Assembly: GCA_012270625.1 (NCBI GenBank)
Contig: JAAXHZ010000063.1
Coordinates: 1 to 21,446, forward strand
Source of the DNA: Dehalococcoidia bacterium
GTDB lineage: Bacteria; Chloroflexota; Dehalococcoidia; SAR202; UBA11138
Reading direction: 5' to 3'
DNA: 21,446 nucleotides
The notes under the pieces were generated by a model. The model did not search any database and was not told the origin of the DNA. It saw only the letters and a list, made by a program, of their open reading frames with translations. The position numbers were made by a program, and so were the translations under genes. This document shows positions 6,826 to 13,535 of the stretch, in pieces (the first letter of the stretch is position 1; each line of letters opens with the position of its first letter).

Positions 6826-7949
6826 GCGACAATTGGATGAGAGAGGAGACTCTAGTGGCAGACAAGCGTATCGATGAACTCATCAGACCTCATCTGGCTT
6901 CCATCCAGACCTATCAGCCAGTCGATCCTCCAGAGGTTCTCGCGCAGCGCGCTGGAATTGCACCGGAGTCGATCGTGAAGCTCAACGGGAACGAGAACCC
7001 ATACGGACCGTCTCCCAAAGCCGCTGAGGCGGTGCACTCCGCAGACATGCACATCTACCCCGACCCGTTTCAGCGCAGACTGCGCGCGGCGCTGTCCGAT
7101 TACACCGGGTTCGGCTCAGAGAGCATTATCGCCGGCGCGGGCAGCGACGAGCTGATCGATCTGCTCTTCAGACTGTTCATAGAACCCGGGGACACGATTC
7201 TGGACTGCGAGCCGACCTTCGCGATGTATGCCTTCTGCGCCAGAGTGGCGGGAGGAGAGCTGCGGCTTATCCAGAGAGACGAGCTGTTCGAGATAGACCT
7301 TCAGGCCGTCAGAGACGCGATCGACGACAAGACCAAGATTATATTCATAAGCTCGCCCAACAACCCAACTGGAAACTTGGCGTCTGAAGATCAGGTCAGG
7401 GCGCTGCTCGACACCGGTCTCGTCGTGGTGATTGATGAAGCGTACTACGAGTTCAGCGGCGAGACGGTCGCCAGCCTGATCGAAGAGTATGACAATCTGG
7501 TGGTGCTGCGCACAATGAGCAAGTGGGCTGGGCTGGCAGGGCTGCGTATCGGCTATGGAATCATGGACAGCGCTCTGGTGGACCACATAATCGACATCAA
7601 GTCTCCCTACAACGTGAACGTCGCCGCTGAGGCCGCGGCTCTGGCGTCGCTGGAAGACAGCGAGTACCTATTGGGGAACGTTCAGTCAATCGTAAACAGC
7701 CGCGAGGCAATGTTCCAATCTCTTGAAGAGGTTGATGGACTGAAGCCGTGGCCCTCTCATGGAAACTACATCCTATGCCAGTTCGATGGACCTGAGAAGG
7801 CCACTGATATGTTCAACCAGCTGGCGGCCAGGGGAATCTTCGTACGGAGCTTCGGCTCTGATCGGTTGACCGACTGTTTCAGGGTTGCGATCGGGACTCC
7901 CGACGAGAACGCGGCTTTTCTGAACGCGGTCCGGGAGATTGCCGAGTGA
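6822..7949 (+). CDS. hisC: Histidinol-phosphate aminotransferase
   Basis: A PLP-dependent class II (fold type I) aminotransferase converting imidazole acetol phosphate and glutamate to histidinol phosphate. Landmarks in order are LNGNENPYGPSP (54-65), YPDP (79-82), AGAGSDELID (104-113), SPNNPTG (178-184), VIDEAYYEF (203-211), the Schiff-base lysine K234 in TMSKWAGLAGLRIGY, and R354 (FRVAIGTP) for the substrate carboxylate/phosphate. At 375 aa it is slightly longer than average because of the N-terminus. The GTG at 6822 overlaps the hisD stop, with GGGAG five bases upstream. An ATG at 6837 is a possible later start. It overlaps hisB downstream by four bases. Confidence 0.95.
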   Translation: MSDNWMREETLVADKRIDELIRPHLASIQTYQPVDPPEVLAQRAGIAPESIVKLNGNENPYGPSPKAAEAVHSADMHIYPDPFQRRLRAALSDYTGFGSESIIAGAGSDELIDLLFRLFIEPGDTILDCEPTFAMYAFCARVAGGELRLIQRDELFEIDLQAVRDAIDDKTKIIFISSPNNPTGNLASEDQVRALLDTGLVVVIDEAYYEFSGETVASLIEEYDNLVVLRTMSKWAGLAGLRIGYGIMDSALVDHIIDIKSPYNVNVAAEAAALASLEDSEYLLGNVQSIVNSREAMFQSLEEVDGLKPWPSHGNYILCQFDGPEKATDMFNQLAARGIFVRSFGSDRLTDCFRVAIGTPDENAAFLNAVREIAE

Positions 7950-8551
7950 CTTCCGGAGACAGAGTGGTCCGGATAGAGAGGTCAACTGCCGAGACGAGTA
8001 TCTCAGTTGACGTGAATATCGATGGTACCGGCGAGTATGACCTGAGCGTATTCAACGGGATGTTCGAGCATCTGCTTGCGCAGCTCTCGAGGCACGGGCT
8101 GATAGATCTCAGAGTCAAGGCAGATGGAGACACCGACGTAGGTCTGCACCATCTGGTGGAGGATGTTGGGATCGTACTTGGCAGAGCATTTGCCGAAGCG
8201 GTGGGGGAGGGTACAGGCATACGAAGGGCGGCGCACACATTCATGCCGCTGGATGAGACGCTTGCATTCACAGCCGTGGACTTTGGAGGTCGCGGCTACG
8301 CGGTCATCGACGCCGAAATCGGAGACAGCGATCTTGGCGGGCTGTCAGGCGACCTCGTGCGGCACTTCCTAGAGTCACTCGCCAGGGAAGGTCGGTTCAA
8401 CATGCACGTGATGCTGATAACCGGCGTGAACAACCATCACAAAGCCGAGGCGATCTTTAAGAGCCTTGCAAGATCGCTTAGAACTGCCCTCGAAGTCGAT
8501 CCCCGCAGGTCTGGTCAGGTGCCGAGTACCAAGGGGACGATTTCGTCATAG
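7946..8551 (+). CDS. hisB: Imidazoleglycerol-phosphate dehydratase (monofunctional)
   Basis: Dehydrates imidazole glycerol phosphate to imidazole acetol phosphate at a dinuclear Mn site. It has 201 aa and no HAD phosphatase domain, so it is not the bifunctional E. coli-type HisB. Metal motifs present are EHLL (41-44), HHLVED (68-73) and HHKAEAIFK (164-172), and the C-terminal PSTKG (193-197) is typical. Several usually invariant residues differ: the FDHML motif reads FEHLL, the DDHHT context reads GLHHL, and MDEAL reads LDETL. The ligand histidines and glutamates themselves remain. The GTG start at 7946 overlaps the hisC TGA, with GGGAG eight bases upstream. It is the last gene of the operon, and its stop lies six bases from the convergent purS stop. 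Confidence 0.94.
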   Translation: MTSGDRVVRIERSTAETSISVDVNIDGTGEYDLSVFNGMFEHLLAQLSRHGLIDLRVKADGDTDVGLHHLVEDVGIVLGRAFAEAVGEGTGIRRAAHTFMPLDETLAFTAVDFGGRGYAVIDAEIGDSDLGGLSGDLVRHFLESLAREGRFNMHVMLITGVNNHHKAEAIFKSLARSLRTALEVDPRRSGQVPSTKGTISS

Positions 8552-8552
8552 G

Positions 8553-8582
8553 GCCGGTTAGAGCGAAGTTGGCTCTATCGGC
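8553..8582. terminator. Candidate bidirectional terminator between the his and pur operons
   Basis: GCCG (8553-8556) plus TAGAGC (8559-8564) pair with GCTCTA (8572-8577) plus CGGC (8579-8582), giving a ten-pair stem with a small internal bulge and a seven-base loop. It begins two bases after the hisB stop and covers the purS stop, so it could end transcripts from both sides. There is no T run on either strand, so it may act as a 3' stabiliser or need Rho. Confidence 0.4.
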
Positions 8583-8821
8583 TCCAGCTCGAATCTGAAT
8601 TCCTCGATGATGGGATTAGCCAGAAGCTGATCACACATTTCGGTTACTCGGCCGCACGCGGCGTTCCTGTCCTCTTGGTCCAGCTTGATTTCCATGTACT
8701 TGCCCGCCCGCACGTCGGCGACCGTATCGAATCCGAGCTGGTGCAGCCCCCCACGAATCGTGAGGCCTTGAGGGTCGTTCACGCCGGGCTTGAGTGTTAT
8801 GTAGATCTTTACTAGAAACAA
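8558..8821 (-). CDS. purS: Phosphoribosylformylglycinamidine synthase subunit PurS
   Basis: Small (87 aa) subunit that bridges PurQ glutaminase and PurL in the FGAM synthase complex. The family pattern is clear: KIYITLKPGVNDPQG (residues 5-19), LHQLGFDTVADVRAGKY, then LLANPIIEEF near the end. The start is taken as TTG at 8821, five bases after the upstream stop. This gives the usual PurS length and places the first beta strand at the N-terminus. A longer open frame back to 8902 would overlap the conserved end of the upstream gene and adds nothing PurS-like. No Shine-Dalgarno is obvious, so translation is probably coupled. PurQ and PurL are not adjacent, which is unusual. Confidence 0.88.
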   Translation of the reverse strand: MFLVKIYITLKPGVNDPQGLTIRGGLHQLGFDTVADVRAGKYMEIKLDQEDRNAACGRVTEMCDQLLANPIIEEFRFELEPIEPTSL

Positions 8822-8825
8822 TGCG

Positions 8826-9476
8826 CTATCGCGGCAGCCGGTACTCAGGCGCGTTGGGAGAGCTCTCGTGAGCGTTAACGAATGCCCGAATCCGGTCCTC
8901 ATCGAACTCGTCGAAACGATCAGTGAATGTCCAGGCGGTCAGCGCGATTCGGCTGTCCATTCCCGCGTAGGGGCTCATCAGCAGCTTGCCACCCCGGTCT
9001 ATTCCCTCTTGAACAAGTTCGGTTAGCTGCGCGACAAGGTCTGGGCACTCCTCCGGGCAGTCGTAATGAACGTTGACATAGCCGTGCTCCAAGTTGTGAA
9101 GCAGCACTTCGTCAGCAATTGGATCGTCGTATATTCCCCACCGGTGCGGCGCTAGCGGGAGATCATAGTGCCAACCGGACGTCGCCGGGACTGAGTTGTA
9201 CGCAGGATGGTCTTCTCCTGGACTCACGTGCATCGCTCCCTGATCCTCGATTCGAATGCCTGGACCATCAGGAGTTCCTCCTTGGAAGAGCGTTCCGAGC
9301 GGAAGCCCAGGCAGAATAATCGACAGGACGAGAGTAGAGGCAATCAATCCGACCGCAATTCCTCCGGCCCATATGTAGATGCGTCGGCGCCTCTGCCTGC
9401 GAGCGCGCCTCGCGCGCCGGGCCTGAGTAGGCGTCAATCTCGTTCGAGAGCTCCGCCCCCTGGATGCTGATGCCAT
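8826..9476 (-). CDS. DUF3105 single-pass membrane protein in the pur operon
   Basis: A 216-aa protein of unknown function. Residues ~1-32 are highly basic (Arg/Lys/Thr-rich). A single membrane helix follows (about 33-57, IYIWAGGIAVGLIASTLVLS core), so most of the chain is probably extracytoplasmic with the basic end inside. The outer domain shows the DUF3105 hallmarks HPAYNSVPATSGWHYD (90-105), HRWGIYDD, LLHNLEHGYVNVHY (125-138) and a C140/C144 pair; the His-rich pattern suggests metal binding. The ATG at 9476 is chosen because it follows the purC stop by 29 bases and has GGGAG 11 bases upstream. An open frame extends upstream to 9614 but overlaps purC by more than 100 bases. Its link to purine synthesis is unknown. 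Confidence 0.8.
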   Translation of the reverse strand: MASASRGRSSRTRLTPTQARRARRARRQRRRRIYIWAGGIAVGLIASTLVLSIILPGLPLGTLFQGGTPDGPGIRIEDQGAMHVSPGEDHPAYNSVPATSGWHYDLPLAPHRWGIYDDPIADEVLLHNLEHGYVNVHYDCPEECPDLVAQLTELVQEGIDRGGKLLMSPYAGMDSRIALTAWTFTDRFDEFDEDRIRAFVNAHESSPNAPEYRLPR

Positions 9477-9505
9477 AACTAGTTCGACTCCCGGTCGGAT
9501 GGGAC

Positions 9506-10381
9506 CTACTGAAGCTCGCGTCCCGTAAGCTTGCTGAACGCTTCCGCGTAACGCTCGGTTGTCTTGGATACTACGTCCTCGGGCAGATCGGGTGCGGGCG
9601 GCTCGTGATCCCATCCCGACGCATCGAGCCAGTCCCTGACAAACTGCTTGTCGTAATTGGGTTGAGACTTTCCGGGCTCGTAGCCATTCATGTCCCAGAA
9701 CCGGCTGGAGTCTGGGGTCAGAATTTCATCAATAAGGGTCAGCTCGCCATCGACGGTGCCGAACTCGAGCTTGGTGTCGGCGATGATAATCCCGCGCTCT
9801 CGCGCGAAGTCCCTTGCGAACTCGTACACCTCGATCGTTGTGTCGCGCAGCCGCTCGGCCATCTCCTGACCGACCATGTCGGTTACCTCGTCGAAGCTCA
9901 TGTTCTCGTCGTGTCCGACCTCAGCCTTCGTGGTAGGAGTAAAGAGCACTTCGGGGAACTGGTCGCCCTCGCGAAGACCGGCTGGCATGGGTCTGTCCTG
10001 CACAGTTCCCGATCGCCTATATTCCGACCAAGCTGAACCGGTGATGAAGCCTCGCACGACGCACTCGACATCGATCCTGTCGGCCTTCTTAACGATCATC
10101 GCCCTCTTGGCAACCTCATCTGGGATGTCCAGATCAGAGCGGTCCACCGCCATTTCAATAAAGTGATTCGGCACGATGTGGGAGGTCTTGTCGAACCAGA
10201 ACGCCGAAATCTGATTGAGCACTGCTCCCTTGTTCGGAATTCCGGTGGGCAGCACGACGTCGAACGCGGAGATGCGGTCAGTGGCAACCATCAACAGTTT
10301 GTCTTCGCCCATCGGGTACGTGTCTCTAACTTTGCCTCGATAGAGCAGATCGGGCAGATTGGTCTCTGTTATGGCATTCAT
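9506..10381 (-). CDS. purC: SAICAR synthase (phosphoribosylaminoimidazole-succinocarboxamide synthase)
   Basis: Joins CAIR and aspartate with ATP to make SAICAR. At 291 aa it is the longer type also seen in yeast Ade1-like enzymes rather than the ~240-aa E. coli type. Motifs in order are LYRGKVRD (13-20), ATDRISAFDVVLPTGIPNKG (33-52), VRGFITGSAWSEYRRSG (109-125), IADTKLEFG (200-208), LIDEILTPDSSRFW (216-229) and SQPNYDKQFVRDWL (239-252). The ATG start has GGAGGAG ten bases upstream. It lies 30 bases after the purB stop. Confidence 0.96.
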   Translation of the reverse strand: MNAITETNLPDLLYRGKVRDTYPMGEDKLLMVATDRISAFDVVLPTGIPNKGAVLNQISAFWFDKTSHIVPNHFIEMAVDRSDLDIPDEVAKRAMIVKKADRIDVECVVRGFITGSAWSEYRRSGTVQDRPMPAGLREGDQFPEVLFTPTTKAEVGHDENMSFDEVTDMVGQEMAERLRDTTIEVYEFARDFARERGIIIADTKLEFGTVDGELTLIDEILTPDSSRFWDMNGYEPGKSQPNYDKQFVRDWLDASGWDHEPPAPDLPEDVVSKTTERYAEAFSKLTGRELQ

Positions 10382-10411
10382 GTGTTCTGGACTCCTCCGG
10401 GATTTAGGTAT

Positions 10412-11704
10412 TCAGTTGAGACCGATTCGATCGAATACTTCGTCCACGAATCGGACGTAGTAGCTATAGTCAAACGTGCCGTTCAGCTCGGGTTGGGTCA
10501 TATACTTGGTCACTGTGGGATCGCGACGGATAAGCTCACGAAAGTCATCGTCTTCATCCCAAGTGCGGGCGGAGTTAGTCTGCATCACTTTGTAGGCGTC
10601 ATCTCGGCTGACACCTTTCTCGATCAGAGTAAGCATCAATCTCTGGGAGAAGAGCAGCCCTCTGGTCATTTCCATGTTCTGAAGCATGCGCTCAGGGTAA
10701 ACTCGCATTCCTTTGACTATTCCGGTAAACAGATCCAGGATGTAGTCCAGCGCCATACAGGAGTCCGGAAGGATCAGACGTTCGGCCGACGAGTGGCTGA
10801 TGTCTCGCTCACCCCAGAGTGCGACGTTTTCCAGCGCTGTAACGGCATGACCGCGGATCAGCCGAGACAAGCCGCAGATTCTCTCACTCAGCTCCGGGTT
10901 GCGCTTGTGAGGCATTGATGATGATCCGGTCTGACCCTCGGAGAATGGCTCCTCGACTTCTCGAATCTCCGTGCGCTGCAGTCCTCGGATCTCCGTTGCG
11001 AACTTCTCAAGTGAGGCCGCAATCAACGCGAGGGTCGTCACAAAAGTGGCATGACGATCCCTCTGGACGACCTGGTTTGAGACTGGCGCGACCCCTATTC
11101 CAAGCTCACCGCACACTGCGGCTTCGACGCCGGGCGGGACGGTGGCGTGAGTGCCTACTGGACCCGAAATCTTTCCAACCGCGATGTCCTTCCTGGCGTT
11201 TTGCAGGCGTTCTCTGTTGCGTCGCATCTCGTCCCACCACAGAGCCAGCTTAAGTCCAAAAGTGACTGGCTCAGCATGGACTCCATGGGTGCGACCCATC
11301 ATCAAGGTGTTCTTGTGTTCGATCGCGCGGAGGCCGAGCGCCTCGATACAGAGGTCGATCTCATCTTCGAGCGCGTCTGCCGCGGCGACCAGCTGGAGGC
11401 TGGTAGCGGTATCCCACACGTCACTTGTTGTAAGTCCGAGATGCAGCCAGCGTCCCTCGGGGCCTAGCCCCTCTGTAACTGATCCGAGGAAGGCTGTCAT
11501 GTCATGTCTGGTAACGCTCAGGATCTCGTTCAGGCGGTCGATGTTGTATCTGGCCTGGCGCAGCTTGCTCATGTCCTCAGGTGGTATAACGCCTGCGGCC
11601 GTCCATGCCTCGCATACTGCAAGCTCAACCAGCAGCCACTTATCGTACTTGCTCTCGTCGGACCAGACCTGCTTCATTCGAGGCCGGGCGTATCGTTCAA
11701 TCAT
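10412..11704 (-). CDS. purB: Adenylosuccinate lyase
   Basis: Cleaves SAICAR to AICAR and adenylosuccinate to AMP, releasing fumarate. It has 430 aa and belongs to the fumarase/aspartase superfamily. Landmarks are TRHDMTAF (65-72), HLGLTTSDVWDT (88-99), the general-acid region GRTHGVHAEP (137-146), and the signature loop GSSSMPHKRNP (260-270) with the catalytic serine at about 262. The ATG at 11704 has GGAAAGG about five bases upstream. It follows purE with an 18-base gap and precedes purC, placing two successive pathway steps together. Confidence 0.96.
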   Translation of the reverse strand: MIERYARPRMKQVWSDESKYDKWLLVELAVCEAWTAAGVIPPEDMSKLRQARYNIDRLNEILSVTRHDMTAFLGSVTEGLGPEGRWLHLGLTTSDVWDTATSLQLVAAADALEDEIDLCIEALGLRAIEHKNTLMMGRTHGVHAEPVTFGLKLALWWDEMRRNRERLQNARKDIAVGKISGPVGTHATVPPGVEAAVCGELGIGVAPVSNQVVQRDRHATFVTTLALIAASLEKFATEIRGLQRTEIREVEEPFSEGQTGSSSMPHKRNPELSERICGLSRLIRGHAVTALENVALWGERDISHSSAERLILPDSCMALDYILDLFTGIVKGMRVYPERMLQNMEMTRGLLFSQRLMLTLIEKGVSRDDAYKVMQTNSARTWDEDDDFRELIRRDPTVTKYMTQPELNGTFDYSYYVRFVDEVFDRIGLN

Positions 11705-11722
11705 GTTGCCTTTCCGTTGCCG

Positions 11723-12181
11723 TCAGCGGTTTCTGAGGCCCTCTCGGTAATCGTCATAGGCTTGGCCTATCTCCGGGTGTTTGCCGCCCAGTATCTGCGC
11801 CGCGAGAAAGGCGGCGTTGCGCGCTCCCCATGAGCCTACGGCTACACACGCCACAGGTATTCCGGGAGGCATCTGGGCGATGGCGTAGAGGGCGTCGATG
11901 CCTTTTAAGTCGCTGGATGGGATGGGAACACCAATGATTGGCAGTGTTGTCCACGAGGCGAGCACGCCCGGAAGTCCGGCGGATCCCCCCGCGCCTGCAA
12001 TTATGACCTCGATGCCACGGTCTCTTGCGATGATTCCATACTCACGAACCCTATCAGGTGTGCGATGGGCAGACATAACCTCGACTTCGTGATCGATACC
12101 TAGCTGGCTGAGTACTTCTGTGGTTGGCTCCATCGCTGGCCGATCAGAACTGCTTCCCATCAGAACGCCTACGAGTGGCAT
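11723..12181 (-). CDS. purE: PurE: N5-CAIR mutase / AIR carboxylase
   Basis: Class I-like PurE of 152 aa, slightly short. It interconverts N5-CAIR and CAIR in the standard bacterial route, which needs PurK. Motifs are MGSSSD (8-13), MSAHRTP (36-42, catalytic H39), IAGAGGSAGLPGV (61-73), QMPPGIPV (103-110) and ARNAAFLAAQIL (120-131). The segment usually read as GGAAHLPG is GGSAGLPG here, so a conserved His is Gly69, and the C-terminal tail is short. The start is very well marked: GAGGAGGT lies just upstream of the ATG and overlaps the purD TGA. No purK is adjacent or in the window. Confidence 0.94.
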   Translation of the reverse strand: MPLVGVLMGSSSDRPAMEPTTEVLSQLGIDHEVEVMSAHRTPDRVREYGIIARDRGIEVIIAGAGGSAGLPGVLASWTTLPIIGVPIPSSDLKGIDALYAIAQMPPGIPVACVAVGSWGARNAAFLAAQILGGKHPEIGQAYDDYREGLRNR

Positions 12182-12190
12182 GTTACCTCC

Positions 12191-13447
12191 TCATATTGAT
12201 GCTGCAATATCTGTTCTGTAGTATGCGTTGGCGAACTCGATTTCATTCGTCACTTCGTAAGCACGGCGCCGCGCGTCGGATATATCCGACCCGCGTGCTG
12301 TTGCAGTGAGAACCCTTCCCCCGGACGTCACAGTGTTTTCATCATGTATGCGTGTTCCCGCGTGAAAGACGATACTATCGTCTGTGTCCGACGGGACTCT
12401 ACTAACCTCCACCCCTGTCTCGTACGTGCCAGGATACCCTTTGGATGCGAGAACAACGCCTACCCAGGGATCGGACGACCATTCGACGCGACACTCGGAC
12501 AGGCGGCCATTGATTGCCGCGAGTACGATATCCAGAAGATCCGTATTCAACCTAGGTAGGACTACCTGAGCTTCCGGGTCGCCCAGGCGGCAGTTAAACT
12601 CGAACACTCTGGGCCCCTGCTCCGTAAGCATGATGCCACCGTAGAGTATGCCTCGGAAAGGGCATCCGAGTTTCACCATCTCGTTAGCAACCGGCTGCAT
12701 GATCTGAGAACGGATCGCATCTTCCATCTCGCTATTCCAGAATGGTGGTGGACTGTAGCTCCCCATACCTCCGGTGTTGGGCCCCATGTCATCATCGTAG
12801 ATACGCTTGTAGTCACACGCTACGGCCAGTTCAGAGACGTATTCGCCATCCAGGAAAGCGAAAACACTGATCTCCTGTCCCTCCATCCACTCTTCGACGA
12901 GCACAGTGTCGCTCGCGCTCCCAAAGACGCGGTCAATAAACATCGAGTGCAGCGCCTCACGTGCCGTCTCGCGATCGTGTGCAATCAGTACGCCCTTGCC
13001 TGCCGCGAGGCCGTCAGCCTTCACGACGAACGGTGGATCGGACGCATATATGTGTCCGATGGCCGACTCGAATTCTGTGTACACGTTGGCACGGGCCGTA
13101 GGTACGTCGGCCGCGCTCATTACTTCCTTGGCGAAGGCCTTGCTGGACTCGATACGAGCAGCAGACATTGTGGGGCCGAATACAGGCAGCGAGAAGTCAC
13201 CGAATCTGTCAACCAGGCCCGCCGCAAGAGGGCCTTCAGGACCGACTATGGTGAGGTCAACGGACTCGCTGAGAGCGAACTCCAGCAAGCCGTCAACGTC
13301 TTCCGCGTCGATCTCCACGTTTCGTCCCAACTCAGCGGTGCCGGCGTTCCCTGGAGCGATCAGCAGCTCTGGAGAGTGATGGCTACGCGCAGCCTTCCAT
13401 GCTATTGCGTGTTCACGCGCGCCGCCGCCTACTATCAGGACTTTCAA
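12191..13447 (-). CDS. purD: Phosphoribosylamine-glycine ligase (GAR synthetase)
   Basis: ATP-grasp enzyme making glycinamide ribonucleotide from phosphoribosylamine and glycine. It has 418 aa from the TTG at 13447. That start is preferred because GGAG lies seven bases upstream and the protein then begins MKVLIVGGGAREHA, the usual PurD N-terminus. A GTG 13 codons upstream (13486) has no ribosome-binding site. Landmarks are VGPEGPL (68-74), the ATP-grasp lysine region VVKADGLAAGKGV (141-153), MGPNTGGMGSYSP (221-233) and the PurD signature RLGDPEAQ (287-294). The gene lies 88 bases after guaA and its stop overlaps the purE ribosome-binding site. Confidence 0.94.
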   Translation of the reverse strand: MKVLIVGGGAREHAIAWKAARSHHSPELLIAPGNAGTAELGRNVEIDAEDVDGLLEFALSESVDLTIVGPEGPLAAGLVDRFGDFSLPVFGPTMSAARIESSKAFAKEVMSAADVPTARANVYTEFESAIGHIYASDPPFVVKADGLAAGKGVLIAHDRETAREALHSMFIDRVFGSASDTVLVEEWMEGQEISVFAFLDGEYVSELAVACDYKRIYDDDMGPNTGGMGSYSPPPFWNSEMEDAIRSQIMQPVANEMVKLGCPFRGILYGGIMLTEQGPRVFEFNCRLGDPEAQVVLPRLNTDLLDIVLAAINGRLSECRVEWSSDPWVGVVLASKGYPGTYETGVEVSRVPSDTDDSIVFHAGTRIHDENTVTSGGRVLTATARGSDISDARRRAYEVTNEIEFANAYYRTDIAASI

Positions 13448-13535
13448 CGTCCAACTCCAGTGGATGTATTCTTTCCACGAGTCCACGACAGGAGACGTGA
13501 GTTGGCTTGATAGACTCTTCCGCGCTGCTTCATGG

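Noticed and set aside
8822..8902. Longer N-terminus for PurS
   Set aside because: It would run back into the DUF3105 gene and make PurS much longer than normal; a TTG at 8821 gives the usual length.
9477..9614. Longer N-terminus for the DUF3105 protein
   Set aside because: It would overlap the conserved 3' part of purC by over 100 bases; the ATG at 9476 has a ribosome-binding site and fits a basic tail plus membrane helix.
10163..10918. 251-residue plus-strand open frame opposite purC/purB
   Set aside because: It is a shadow of two well-supported genes, with no recognisable domain or ribosome-binding site.
13448..13486. Upstream GTG start for purD
   Set aside because: There is no ribosome-binding site, and the 13 extra residues are not PurD-like; the TTG at 13447 has GGAG at the right distance.
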